From the NCBI GenBank assembly GCA_022818135.1, contig JAFMSR010000003.1, forward strand, positions 31,507,962 to 31,571,961: a stretch of 64,000 nucleotides of DNA, given 5' to 3'. The position numbers and the translations under genes are program-made. Positions 34,063 through 46,667 of the stretch are shown here, piece by piece (positions within the stretch are counted from its first letter, which is position 1; the number at the start of each line of letters is the position of its first letter). The notes below the pieces were generated by a model. It saw nothing but the letters and a program-made list of their open reading frames with translations, did not search any database and was not told where the DNA came from. Source of the DNA: Saxidomus purpurata (Eukaryota; Mollusca; Bivalvia; Venerida; Veneridae).

Positions 34063-36446
34063 TATCTCCCTTTATTGGACTTTCTTGTCTTGAGCAGAAC
34101 CACAGAGGTACATTGTATTTAAGGAAATTACTCAAAACTTCATACAACAATACAGCATAATGAGAGAAAGTATAACTCTACATTACCTTATTTTGTAATT
34201 ATCCCAATTTCTTACATTTTCTTGTCAAGAGCGTAACTTGAATGTAGTGAAGGAATTTTGTTCAGATTGTACTATGCAGTAAGAAAGAACATTGAGAATT
34301 TTAATGCCTGAAACCATCAGATCACCTTGCTTCAATTTGCAATGATTTTATACCAAACTTGGAATATGGATGATTTTGACAATAGTAGTACAATGCACAA
34401 GATATATTCTACCATCACCAACCCGTGGGGCATTCGTCATTTATGAGTGAAAGCTTATGTTTGCTTTTAGTTTGAACTAGTCATCATCTTTGTTAGTTCT
34501 TATATTTGAAGAATGAGAGCTATCACAAGCATCAGAGTATGTCACACACTTTGGTTAAATATTTTGCATCAGTCCATGTTTCATCTACATACTTGCTTAT
34601 ATTACTAATACCAAGCAACTTGCAATGCTTGTTTACCACCATGGCCTTTGAGTACGAAAAAGTAGGCAACTATCAAGAATTACGGCCCTTTTCTCCACTT
34701 AAGGAATTATCCAGACTTTTTCCCTAAGGAATTATCCAGATTCTGGGTAAAGCTTTTTGAACTACACAATGTAGACCTGGTTAAGTGTTAACCTTTTCTG
34801 ATATTGCTGCAAAACTTGTGTTAATTCTTACATATGCCCTGTATCTGTATGCAAAAGTAAACAACTCTGTTGAGGATTTTAATTGAGTTCTGGTCCTTTT
34901 TCAATCTCGAAAAAATTCTTGTTAATTTTTTAGTCCCATTCCCTGTTTTTTTTTACAAACCCCCCTCTTGCTTTGTGTGGGGCCCCCCCCCCCAGGGGGG
35001 GGGGGGGGGGCGCCCCCGGGGGCGGGCCGCAGTTTCCATGGCTTAAGTCAGATGTTATAGGGATAAGTCTTTTGTATTTAAACCTTATAAGTAACATGGA
35101 TCTTTAAAAAGAATCTAGCTGGACTGTAACTAAGATTAGCATTGACCAATGGTTTGTTGCATTCTACATGTTTTTGGTGCGATTTACTACAGACGTTTTT
35201 TTATCAACTTAAAATATATGTATCATTCATTGCCTGTCGTAGAATTACTCCTATATTTGGTAAATACTCATCTTCAGGTACACACATGTATAAAGCTGTA
35301 TACATCACACATCAGTAACATTTCTGGTATAAGCAGAAAAAACAAAAAAAGCAAGTATTTGGGTATTAATTTCTTTATTTTTTGTCTTTGTGATATTTTT
35401 TATTGTATATAACTCTATAAAAGTTTAGCTTGTATCCATACATGTATGACCAGGTTCACTTCATGCCCAGGTACATATAGTAACTCCTGTTTCAAGATAC
35501 CAAGGATATTAACTGAAGTTTTACACAAATCATACCTTCCATGAAAACATTAAAGAACTTTTCTGACAAGGTTAACTAGTTGCACACAATGAGCAGCACA
35601 TAACCTATAACATATCTTTCAAGGGCTATATATATGATTGGTTTATTGTTTTTTAGGTGGGAGTATATATTATTTTGGAACAGCTTACCTCGGTTTGAAG
35701 TGAAGTTGGCATAAATTTATAATACTAACACGGTGTTATATAATTTTAATACTAATACTATATAGTATGTCAGTGACCCAGATTTTTTAATTTTAATATT
35801 AATCACAATGGTCTTGCAACAATTTGATTAATGTGAAATTACTCCTTGTAAACTAATTGATATATGGAAAATGTTACGGGTATTGCAACTGTGTTGCGAC
35901 AATATATACTAATATAAATATCTTTAAGAATGATATAACCCTTTTATAAGCCTGTCATGAGTGTTTGTTATACAGAATCACCTGTCTGGGGCAGGCACAG
36001 AATCACCTGTCTGGGGCAGGCATTCAAAAAGAATTGTCCATTCTTACTTTCACAACTCTCATTGAAACTTGCTGTGAATATTTTTGGTGTATCTCAGCAA
36101 AGTAAGATACTCAGCCCTTTACCAATAACGGATTTAAAGTTACAAAGGGTTTTAAACTGAACACTGGGTATTTTCAATTGGCTTGATATTGAAGAAATAA
36201 ATGTTTTTATAAAGGTGCACTGTCACCTGTATCTTTCTGAGACTAACATCATTTCCAAACATCTGGTACTGTACTAAAACTTATCAGTAGTTTGTTCTAT
36301 CTTACAAAGCCATGTTTACACTGGCAGTATTTTGTAGCTCATATTTAGGTGACTGTGTTGTTTTGATACATGCTAAGCTTTACGATAGTTATGCTTGATA
36401 ATAAATAAAAGTACTCTATATAATGACATTGCTTATCCTTTATGTA
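34063..36446. other. no gene seen; low-complexity and short duplications
   Basis: Contains a GC homopolymer patch (34980-35030), a doubled 22-bp string AAGGAATTATCCAGA near 34701-34740, and a perfect 25-bp tandem duplication starting 35974 and 35999 (AGAATCACCTGTCTGGGGCA...). Open frames are short and AT-biased. Confidence 0.45.
34980..35030. repeat. G/C homopolymer patch
   Basis: Runs of C12, G18, C5 and G5 follow one another in otherwise AT-rich DNA. It may be genuine low-complexity sequence or an assembly or base-calling artefact. Confidence 0.8.
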
Positions 36447-36500
36447 AACAAGAGGGCCATGATGGCTCTATATTGCTCATCCGAGTACCAGGCATTATCT
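36447..36500 (+). repeat. truncated end of the AACAAGAGGGCC repeat family
   Basis: AACAAGAGGGCCATGATGGC followed by TCTATATTGCTCATC matches the left terminus of the copies at 41012 and 51820 and the inverted right end at 27290-27323. The body that follows does not match them and no right terminus is seen. Confidence 0.65.
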
Positions 36501-37177
36501 AAGGAAGTCACTTGTTGCCAAAGGTAGTCAGTAGTTAAGAAATACTGCTTGCTAGAGAAACCACTGGTTGCTAAGGAAGTCAATCCATAGCCTGATAAAT
36601 TCCTGTAACGGACTTTGTTGTAGTGCCATGAATTATTAAAATGGTGCTCATTGCAAAATTTTCCCACTGATCTACACTAGTCACAAAGGCAGAATCACTT
36701 GCCACCATCTAACAGAGTCAACTTCTTATCATGAACTCAGGACACAAAATGACGAAAATTTAAAGATTTGCAAACCAATACTTTGACATAGAATGACAAA
36801 ATTACATAATTTTGAAAAGAACAGCAACAATATAATAGAAGAGGTGAATAATCAGAAACTATAATGGTCCCTTGATTGACAAAATCATACATAAAATTCA
36901 CTAAACCCATGTAGGCGGAAATTTCAGACACAAAACATGTTTATTGGGACATAAATCACCAATACTTATTGGTCCATATCTCACTGAAACGAAAATGTAA
37001 CGATCCTCAGCAACTTCCGTAAAATATTGAAAAAGTTCCAGACTGTGACATCACTCAAAGTACTCAATAAAGATCTGCCATATTGATTATCATACAATCT
37101 ACAAAACACAGTGTAAAAAACCTGATTATTTTAATAGTTATATTATCTTTGTAAAATGGGAGGTCGTGGGTGGATGC

Positions 37178-38530
37178 ATGGGAGGTGCTAGATGTGTTGT
37201 GGGTGGATGCAGCAACAAATGAAGTTGAAGAATACGCCTGCATCAGTTTCCTAGGGACTTTAATATGGAAAATCAGTGGGTAAGAGTGATTAAGGCAACA
37301 GGGACAAATGTTTCTCGAGTAGCGTGGAATGATATTAACGATTAGAAGTCCACTCAGTCGCAGCTTGTGTGTTCAGAACATTTTGAGATCGAGTGTTTTA
37401 CTTTAACCACACGTATACACTGGCACCAGGAAATGCCATACCCGCTCAAAGAAACCAAGAGGCGCATTTAGAAAACGTGAATTAGGAAGGGTAATAAGCA
37501 TTTACAGAAAATACTTGATAAATAAAAGATGCTATCAGGCTGTGGGCAAAGAAATTTGCTTTAGTCCCTTGGCTGAAAATATAGGTTCATGTATGTCATT
37601 TGTTTTTAAAATGCTCCCAACGCACCTACATCTTTAACAATGAAAGACTGTAATCAATCATGTTTGATAATAAGCACAATATTATTTCCAGTTCAGTTTA
37701 CGAGTCCACTACATGAAACTCCACTATGCAAAATAATATAGTGCACAATAAAGAAACTCTAATGCTTCATCAAAGGCCACAAGAGCTCGAGCTCAAAGTA
37801 TCAGTTCAAGCTAGTCTAGAAAAATTTCAGCCGAATATGACAAAAGCCTTTAAAGTTTAAACATGTCTTCTAATTCAGACACCCCTCCTTCAACACCAGC
37901 TTGCAACGATAACATCTAACAAAAACTTCAGTAAACTGGACCAAATGTACCATTAAGAAGACAGCAAGTCTATCAGAAGTCGACTTGATGAAATTAAGTC
38001 TTAAAGTTGTGTATACAGAAGGGTAACAGATCTATTAACCGAAACCAGTGTAGGAACTGATAAAAATTAAGAAAAAATTTCAATATGTAATGAATTAAGA
38101 AATAAAATTAATCACAACGCTGTTTAGCACATGTTTCGACTTTATTGTACGTTTTCTTCAGGTGCAGTAAATAACAATGTATGGAATTATCAATTTACAA
38201 CCAACTACAGCAATACAATCTATAATAGGTATGAATACATTTCACATCTGATTCTGAATTATGGCCACTTCTACAACTCTGATCGTGATCAGTCCAACTG
38301 GAATAATAACCTTTGTGTCTGATTTGTAGAATCAGTGACAAACAAATTACACTTAAAAATGGAATTCTTGAAAAGTGTCAACCAGGTGATGCTATTATGG
38401 CAGATAAAGGATTTTTAATATCGGACCACCTAGGGGCTTGCATTTAATTATACCACCACTGAAATTCCAGCAATTCAATCGTCACCAAGTGAAGGAAACA
38501 AGAAAGAAAGCTAATCTACGTTTGAGGTTG
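37178..38530 (+). pseudogene. THAP-domain + DDE transposase relic (Harbinger/IS4EU-like)
   Basis: From the ATG at 37178 one frame reads MGGARCVVGGCSNK, stop, then LHQFPRDFNMENQWVRVIK and, after another stop, LVCSEHFEIECF. This is a THAP zinc finger (C-x4-C ... C-x2-H) with its conserved HxFP, W and CSEHF. About 1 kb on, 38322-38440 reads RISDKQITLKNGILEKC, PGDAIMADKGFLISDHL, and 38485-38520 VKETRKKANLRLR. Together these match the DDE_Tnp_4 core (SDKxI...GDxxMADRGF...ETRxIAxxRIxVE). Premature stops and poor intervening sequence mean it is dead. Known THAP plus DDE_Tnp_4 pairings occur in Harbinger-related IS4EU/ISL2EU elements; that assignment is inference. Confidence 0.7.
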
Positions 38531-40334
38531 AGCAACTTTGGAGAGAGTGAAAAACTTCCGAATACTGCAGGGTTAAAACATTCTTAAAATATGTGCTGGA
38601 CTATCAAGATAATAAACAATTTGTACTTAAATGAGGTCTTATTCAAGAATGCTGTAACTCGGGAAGACAGTGTTTTTTTAATGAGTTCCAAGAAATCAAT
38701 GAACTGCACCCCAAGTACAGAGACTACTATTTCAAATGATGCCATTTGTGATAAGTTTGTAAATAAGGACAAGATAGATTGACTGAAAAAATAGATTGAT
38801 AGAAAAAAAAAAGCGGAACTGTACAAAATTTGAGCCGAAGACATCCACAATTTGTATTAATCTTATGTGAAAAAATATCAAATAGAGTTCTGTCGTTTCG
38901 CCGCCTTTTCTATAAGTCTTTGATAAGAAAGAATTCATAAAGTTGATTGAAAACGGCCGGCTTTGAAATTTCATAACTTTTGACACAGTAGAGATAATTA
39001 CTAAATTTTAACTGTTCTGTGAACTTTCCATGCTCTTTATATATGTATTACAATTTGTATTAACCTAAAGAAAATGCCCTGTGGTTGCTAATGAAATCTG
39101 CTTCCACCATTGGTACAGGACAATTGTGATCATATTGAAACAAGTAGTGGATACTTTGTAACTTACATATGGCTGTTAATTAATTAATGTAGATATATAA
39201 TTATAGTGTTATGTCCCTTTTCAACATAAAAATTCATAAAGAACCTTTTTATTTTAAGACAGTGTTCCAGACTCCGAATATTTGTGCAGGTTCTAATTAA
39301 CGGGGTCTACTACTTTTTGATGGCCATATATCATGTCCACCTGTCTGGCGCAGTGTTAGTTTACAGCGGTCTGTTTCATGCCAAAGCTTTAGGGTCAAAA
39401 GAGATGAGTGCCTCCCATATTCAGAAAATGAAACTTTGAATTTATCCGTTAGAGGGCGCTTTCTGCATTTTGGTTGGTCAAAACTGTCCCTAGAAATAAT
39501 AATCACATGCAAATGCAAATTTTGCCGCCTTGCCAGAGCGCAGTGGATTTTGAGAATTTGTCAAGTAAAGCACGATTTTTGTATCTTTCAATTTCACTAC
39601 GTTTTGGGCACAGATAGCATAGTTCAGTAAGTTCATTTTTGTTTTATTGCCTTGTTCGGAGGAATTATTTTTGTTCAAATAATTTTGTTCTGAAACAATT
39701 ACACCCTTTACTGTTAAGGTAAATACATCTGTATCTTTATTAAGTAATGAAATTGTTTACATAACTAGCTGCAGGATTCCCGCAATTCCTTGTTAAGATA
39801 TATTCTGTTGTTTGTGTTAATACTTGTATGTACGTATGCAGTTGTATGCGTATCCTTTTTGTATTTTATGTTTTACTGAGAGTGTGAATGTTTGACTTTC
39901 AGATAACTGCTATTGTATGTTATTCTACGCTATTCAAGGGTAGTCAGGAATAAAAGTGAATGAAGTAGCGCGTATATTGTATCTTTTCTCGTTGCCCAAG
40001 ACACTTGGTGAAGCTGCCCACTACAGCTGTGCAGTAGTGCTATAGTTAGTTATTCTCTAGAAAACAGACAGTAACAGGTTGTACATCATGCAGGCAGCTG
40101 ACCGAAAACAGGTTTAGATTTCAATTCTGATATATATGAACAACTGTTGCAGAAGTTAAAAAAAAAGACTACCAACACAAGAAAACAGTGTGGGAAAAGA
40201 GTCACAGCATAAGAAGCAAATTAAAAAGCTTCAAGCTTTGAAGCAGATGAAAAGCAGTGTCTTCGTTTAAAACAACTTTTTTGTCTAGAAATTGTTAGCT
40301 CAGTGGTTAAAACTAAACTTCCGAGGGAAAACGA
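38531..40334. other. no gene seen
   Basis: Follows the THAP-DDE relic and may include its 3' part. Open frames at 38584-38986 and 39297-39678 overlap each other on both strands, lack signatures and are taken as chance. Confidence 0.4.
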
Positions 40335-40960
40335 GTGTGTTGTAAAATAACCTAGTGACAATGACAAGGAAATTCTGTATTTCATATGTGGTTATATTGG
40401 GAAAGCCTCAGGACCGAAATACAATGTATCTAAATCAAAGACACTGCAAAACGTCAACTAAGACTCACTTGGGTAGACATACTAGTAAATAGAACTGCAA
40501 CGAAGGCACTCTTTCAGCAAATTATAGTAAATGGACCACACATGTGTCAAGAGGGGTGGCTTCTTTATCCTATAGAAAGGATGTTCTAAATTCATGGTAC
40601 AGAATAATGTGGACCAGGAAAATAAAAATGCAAAATCTCTTTGTTGTGATCTTTTGAAGGAAAAGGTATTAGACAGTTTGATGGTTAAACATTCCTAATA
40701 TTTGTCAGAACTTAGGAGGCTGCTTTTTTAAGATAAAAACATGACATTGTGCATTGATGTAAGAACTTTGATTTATTCACATCATTCTTGTGAAGGACAT
40801 GAAAGGAAGAAATGGGGTTCTTAGCCAATCTTACACTGAATGACAGCTGGGGGAATACCTCTTTCTTCGGCTATTCTGGTTAGTGGAAACAACTACAAGA
40901 AAATCAAGTAATTGTTTAACTTCCTGGGTCTAGGCTTAATTTCAAGGTCTTCGCATTTCA
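40335..40960 (+). pseudogene. possible transposase fragment(s)
   Basis: Weak evidence. Near 40372-40400 a frame reads ILYFICGYIGKA, like the GY(I/V) motif that precedes a CxxC in THAP9/P-element-type proteins, and near 40530-40570 THVSRGGFF resembles the SRGGL motif that follows it in those families. Near 40820-40870 a segment recalls the WG(Y/F)PL motif found in other transposases. Stops are dense. It could be the rest of the THAP-DDE relic or separate debris. Confidence 0.3.
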
Positions 40961-41218
40961 AAATACAGACAAAACACAGTTGACTTACTGAGTTAACGAA
41001 TCAGAATATTGAACAAGAGGGCTAAGATAGCCCTATATCGCTCACCTGGCTACCATTTGCTATAAACCACAACAACAATAACAGGTTAATTTTTGCTGCT
41101 GGGACAGGGTCCTCTTGAACAATATTCGTAGAGAATCATTACATAATGCTACATTCCAAATATCTAAGCCCTAGGCCTCATCAACACAGGCCTTCTAGTT
41201 TAGGACACTTTTAGCACA

Positions 41219-43468
41219 TCCCAGCAAACACGCGACGTCGGTACGTTGGATTTTGGTCGCGACGTCGGCGACCTCAATCCGACGTTAATCCAACGTCAAA
41301 ACCCCGACATCTATATAACGTCGGTTTCCGACGTTGGAACGACATCGGACTGAGGTCGTAATTTTAAAAGCTTGTAATCCCCGGAAACTATTTTACTAAG
41401 TCGTGTGATCAAATTGATAACTGCAACTGCGTTGAAGTTTTTGTGATTTTTTATTATCAAATCCGAGAAACTACTCCCCTTTGTCAGATAGGTGGCGCTG
41501 CAATATGCGGGAAATATATTTGTAGGTGGCGCATTTCAACGGATGTAAACATTTTACTTTTAAATCTATAGCGTTGGCGGAAAGTGAAAGACAGCAAACC
41601 GGTCGGCGAAGGAGTTTCAATCTCAGTTGAACATAGAAGCTATACAGCAGTTTGAAAAGGTAAGATGAAAATGGATTTGATTTCTTTATAGTTTATCTAC
41701 ATTAGTACAAACAATACCTGTTTGCTTGACCATGCATTGTTGACGAAACGATCGATTAAACAGAATTGTCCATACCCACCCACTACATAATCACAATGCG
41801 CGGGTATAAGCATTAATATTAGTTTAGATAATGCTTTTTTATATTTTATTAATCATTTCTATCTTTTTGATAAGTATGATATGTAAACGTTTCGCATGAA
41901 GTACGTAGCATAAATTCCAACTTAATCTACACGGGCATATAAAATGTGTACATGACATAATTAATCATTAATGTAGTGGGGAAATTCGACCTGTATTCTC
42001 GGCTTCGCACATCTGGGTTAATGGTATAATAAATGCTATTCGCGAAACGTGATTACTCTCTGCATATGGACATGAATCGGTAAATATACATTTTGATACA
42101 TTGATTATGATCGTGCACACAATATCTGTCGCAAGTAACTGAAACATTTTTACATTGAAAAGCGTGCTAGTGAGTACTCATAAATAACTAATCAAACAAT
42201 TGTTGTATTAACAATTACTTTCCTTTGGGTATAACTTTCAGCCAATAGATTCAGTGACAAATAACAACTTGAGAGGAAATGATGTTCAAGTATTAAGATT
42301 TTTTAATTTTTCTATTATGTTTGCTTTTAGGGTTAACATATGTTATCAGATGTTTCTAATCACCTTTGATTTTTATTTTAGCCAGTGCAATGAAGACAGA
42401 AGTAAAGGAAAGGCTGACAGAACATGACATAACGTCTTCAATCCAAATTTGTTTGAAGTATGCACCAGATCGGACGGTGGAGGGCGAAAAAAATCAAGCT
42501 GAAGAAAACAGATAATTTTGAAAAAAAAATCAAACTGACTGTCTTGTTGCAATGTGTAATTCTATCAGATCTCTTCTGTGATTGATTACGGTTTTGATTC
42601 CAGCAATACTTTATTGTTACAGTGATTTAATGTTGTTTGAAAGTGTGATATAGACCTACTACCTAAAATTTAATCCATTGCTTGCTTGAGAACATGCTTT
42701 TAGTTGCTTGTACTTTAAAGTACCGTAATTTATTGCTTATACTGTGACTGACTTAAAATATTATTTAAATATACTTAAATCTACCTATATTTCTTACCAT
42801 TTGTAAATTTAAATAAACATTTTTAGAAAGACATTTTACTTTATTTTGAGGTGTTTTTTTGTTCTTTTTACCAAAAAGTTTATTTGTTTTGCTATGCATG
42901 GTTTTGTTTATGTCTCTGCCTAATAATGATTATTGCTATGACTTATAAAATATATTTAATACGTACTGAACTGACACTTTCGTTGTTCATTTTAATCCGA
43001 GATGTCTGCAATAGGGGGAATGTTGTTTATTTAGGATATTGGATGGCTGGCAAAATTAACCTGTTACTTGTTGAATTTAAACTAAGAATGGTTTGATTCA
43101 GGTCATAATAAAGTTGAATTTAAGTTGGAAAATGGTTGGATTCAGATCGTAATACAGTTGGATTTCAGTTGGAAAATGGTTGGATTCAGGTCGTAATAGG
43201 GTTTGGTTTAGGTTGGAAAATGGTTGGATTCAGGTCGTAGTACAGTTGGGTTAAGGTTGGAAAATGGTTGGGTTCAGGTCGTATTACGGTTGGGTTTAAG
43301 TTGGAAAATGGTTGGATTTACGTTGCGAAATGGTCAGATCACGACGTTGTATCGATGTCAGAATCCGACGTCTAAAAAACTTTCAAATCCAACCAAAATC
43401 CGACGTTGATCCAACGTCGGGGTCCAACGTCTAACCAACGTCTATACGACGTCATTTGTTTGCTGGGA
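41219..43468. mobile_element. 2.25-kb element with TCCCAGCAAACA inverted termini
   Basis: Perfect 12-bp TIRs TCCCAGCAAACA / TGTTTGCTGGGA. Subterminal zones are dense in the inverted words CGACGTTGG, CCAACGTCG and CGACGTC (41234-41360 and 43340-43455). Inside are a splice-donor-like AAAAG|GTAAGA at 41659/41660, a pyrimidine-rich acceptor ending TTTTAG at 42381, and an ATG frame of 41 codons (42390-42515). No transposase is recognised, so it is probably non-autonomous. It is inserted in copy 3 of the AACAAGAGGGC repeat. Confidence 0.75.
43100..43330. repeat. 44-46-bp tandem repeats inside the TCCCAGCAAACA element
   Basis: TTGGAAAATGGTTGGATTCA recurs about five times, each followed by GGTCGTAATA or a variant, with 43-46-bp spacing. 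It lies next to the right subterminal CGACGT-rich zone. An overlapping plus-strand frame (43224-43409, Gly/Leu-rich) is a by-product of the tandem. Confidence 0.85.
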
Positions 43469-44437
43469 TATTTTGCTGTAACTCCCAAATTAGTTACGAA
43501 AATATAATGAAATATCACCATGACCAATTTCAGTTCCTCATTCTACTTAGTTTTTTTGTTGTTGTTGCTAACTTCTAAAAATAGATTTAGCTCACAAATG
43601 TGGCCCAGCAATGGTGTCACTAAGGGAGGTAATTTTTACAATGGAGCATACCCTTATTTTGGGCAGAATTATCTGCTTGTTCTTGTTCTCTATATTATGG
43701 CATTTTCTTTTTATAATCAAGCGTTTTAAACGATATCAGAAGTAATTGTTTTCCAAATTAAAGGACTGTATACAGTAGTGGTTTCAGAGATGTTGTTTGA
43801 AGGAAAATTTGAACAGATGGTGAGTGATCCCAATAGCTCACTCTGGCATTTTGTGCCAGGTGATCTAAAAATACTATAGTACTATGCAGTGACCTTATTT
43901 AAGTCAGTTCTTGTACATGCAATACAAACATGGGTCAAGGTGAAGTAGTCTGTTATAGGGAAATAAGTCAATGAAATTGATAGTGTGCATGCATGTCAAA
44001 TTTATAGCCATTGATTTCACAACATGATTGTATACATTTTTAAGTCCCTCAAGAACAGTGCAATGACTCTGTCTTCACAGACACTGCTCTTATACAGCTG
44101 TATTTGAATTGAAAGATATTTATTCTGTGGTACAAAAAAGGAAAACATTGAATAGTTAACTGAATTTAAATTGTCTCACTCTGCTGAAGTTGGCAACTTT
44201 CTTGGGTAAATAAAGTTTAGAGTGTCACTCTGTTAAAGCTTGGAAGTTATTACTTTTATCTTAAAAGTTGCAAGACTGTTTAAAAGGGGATATACGGTAC
44301 ATCTTTCTGTCATTATTTTTAACCATGTTGGAAAGTACATATGTATAGATGTCCCATGTTCACATCCTTGTTCAAGATCTGGTTAAATCATTGACTAACA
44401 AACTGTCAACAGACAGTGACAGTAACTACAACACAAA

Positions 44438-45266
44438 AACAAGAGCTGTCCATAAGACAGCAAGCTCGACTATTGTGGGTGTTTGCTAATAAAACAAAAC
44501 TTTTATCAGTATAATAGCAAAACAAAATTCTGCTAACTATTAAGTATAAACTAGGAAAGTTGAATCATAAAAAAAGTCAAAATCTGTAACTATATATTTA
44601 ATTTTTGGTAAATTAATTGTTTGATACAAAATGTACCCCTGAACACTATTGCTAAGTTTGATATAACTACCATAAGTGGTTACTGAAATATGTGCATGAT
44701 AGTACCTTGCATGCAAAACTTTAACCAAATTTTCAAAGTCAAACAAGGGCCATAATTTGTATCAAATTTATACAAGAGTTATCTGACTTGACTGTGTGAC
44801 ACCCCTTAAGACATTAACACAGTTTAAGTCAATATCGTAAGTGGTTACTGAGATGTGTTCATGGTAGTACCTAGCAGGCAAAACTTTAACCAAATTTTAA
44901 AGTTAAAGAAGGGCCATAATTTGTACTAAATTTATACAACAGTTATCCGACTTGACTGTGTGACACCCCTAGAGACATTAACGAAGTTTCAAGTCAATAT
45001 CATAAGTGGTTACTGAAATATGTGCATGATAGTACCTAGCAGGCAAAACTTTAACCAAATTTTCAAAGTCAAACAAGGGCCATAATTTGTACTAAATTTA
45101 TACAAGAGTTATCTGACTTGATTGTATGACACCCCTAAAGACATGAACAAAGTTTCAAGTCAATATCGTAAGTGGTTACTGAGATATGTGCATGAAAGTA
45201 CTTAGCAGGCAAAACTTTAACCAAAGAAGCAACGCCGACGCACAAGTGACTGTAATAGCTCTCCAT
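44438..45266. repeat. dispersed repeat with 165-bp tandem core (AACAAGAGCTGTCC family)
   Basis: Starts AACAAGAGCTGTCCATAAGA. The unit marker AGTGGTTACTGA(A/G)AT(A/G)TGT recurs at 44675, 44840, 45005 and 45171, giving a period of 165-166 bp. It ends in ...GCAACGCCGACGCAC..TAATAGCTCTCC. Shares only its left end with the repeat at 49371. Confidence 0.85.
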
Positions 45267-46112
45267 ATTCTCCGAATAGTCGAGCTAATGAAGACTGCAC
45301 AACAGTGACTCGGCCAGGAGTATTTCTGCCACAATTCATCCTGCGCCACTTGCATGGATGCATGGGTTAGGGAGTGAAACCTATACCTGTATTGTCTTCA
45401 TTATGTTTTGTAATAGCTCAAAATAGTTATATTCAATTATCAACACTGAATAGTTATTCAAAACACTATAACTAATGTCTGGCTTAAAATACACATGTTG
45501 TGTTTAGTTATTTTTTTTTTTCGGTTTTGAGGCCCCCATAGGGGTAACCCTGTTTATTATCCCCGTCATAGGAATGATAGGGGTCTGGAAACATCCCCTA
45601 CCATTCTTACAATAACAGAACTATAATATATGAATTTTATTGTAAATAAAATATTTTAAGTGTGTGATACATTGTAAGATTTAGTACCATGCTATCCTTT
45701 CTTGTTTCGAATTCATAGTTAAATACTATCCTGTTTTATATTAAGATTATGACAGATTTAGTGTGAGGAACCTTTTGTAATTCTTACAGCTAAGTGGTTC
45801 TTATGAATAATTAATGAGCTAGCCAATCAGAGCGGTTCGAAGCGGGAAATACGTATCAAACAAATTCCTTTGTTTTGAAATTATAAACATGATTTTACCT
45901 AATCCCGATCATCTCTAGAAGCGGAATTTGATGGTATTTTGTTGTTTGAATATGTTTGTAAATCTACGTGGGTGACCACTGCGTCACAGGAGATTTGATG
46001 TACATTTTAATCGAATAACATTCTGCGAACGATTGATTACGTCATCTAAACCAGAAAACATGTCAATTTCAATTTAAGTTTTTGGACACTCTTATGTTAC
46101 GCGATTCTGTAA
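45267..46112. other. no gene seen
   Basis: Non-coding; includes a T12-type run near 45510 and a GGGGTA/TACCCC-like inverted patch at 45530-45600. Confidence 0.4.
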
Positions 46113-46667
46113 GTTTGTGCGAGACACACAGGGGACAGCGTACAACTTATCATTGGAGTCACAGCCTATGATTCAATATTCTGGATATTCTGGAGGTCAT
46201 GTGAACACTTTGAACATTTGGAGGACATTCAGGACTTTTCATCGCATATAGTGATTCTTCTCGTAGACATAAATGATCTTTACCACCAATGCAACTCTCC
46301 AGAATTTGTGGTTTCCCAAATTATGCATCTTGGTGATATTTTGGTGAAACGATTTAATGTTCAAAGGGTGGTCATATGCCAAATTCTTCATAGACAACCA
46401 TCCACACAAACACGTTATCCAGTCAATACAGAGTCGTTTAATACAAGGGTGACGTCAGCAAATCATTTGCTTTCAGCAAGAGTGAAGGCCCTACCACATT
46501 CCAATATCAAATTTTGGTGTTTGAAAGGATTCTGGTCTCAGCAAGCACAAACTTCTGCTTTCCATGCTGATGGTGTCCATCTCTCCAACTCTGGTCAATG
46601 GAAACTGTACAACAATCTCCGTGCCGCAGTGGTCTCCTCGCTGAATGATTTGGCCAGACACTCGTAG
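46113..46667 (+). CDS. SGNH/GDSL-hydrolase-like ORF, 5'-incomplete, probably from a mobile element
   Basis: Open without a stop from 46113 to 46667. Residues include a GDS motif (codons at 46131-46139; block I), VILLVDINDLYHQ (46248-46290; block III, normally GxND, here D-I-N-D with Asp in place of Gly), and HADGVHLSNSGQWKLYN (near 46563-46613; block V D-x2-H). This is the SGNH fold order. There is no in-frame ATG before 46324, past the first two blocks, so it is either an exon or a 5'-truncated copy. SGNH domains of this short type accompany some tyrosine-recombinase (Ngaro-like) retrotransposons; with gag-like debris 1.6 kb away I infer such an origin. A host esterase exon is the alternative. 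Confidence 0.5.
   Translation, partial: VCARHTGDSVQLIIGVTAYDSIFWIFWRSCEHFEHLEDIQDFSSHIVILLVDINDLYHQCNSPEFVVSQIMHLGDILVKRFNVQRVVICQILHRQPSTQTRYPVNTESFNTRVTSANHLLSARVKALPHSNIKFWCLKGFWSQQAQTSAFHADGVHLSNSGQWKLYNNLRAAVVSSLNDLARHS

Larger units (their letters stand above)
41012..43870 (+). repeat. AACAAGAGGGC repeat family, copy 3, split by a nested element
   Basis: Left end AACAAGAGGGCTAAGATAGC, then CTATATCGCTCACC. Right end AATAGCTCACTCTGGCATTT and TGCCAGGTGATC, as in the copy ending near 52789. The body between 41040-41218 and 43469-43830 is contiguous once the nested element is removed. Modules TATCTAAGCCCTAGGCCT match those of copy 4 (TATCTCAGCTCTAGGCCT). Confidence 0.75.
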
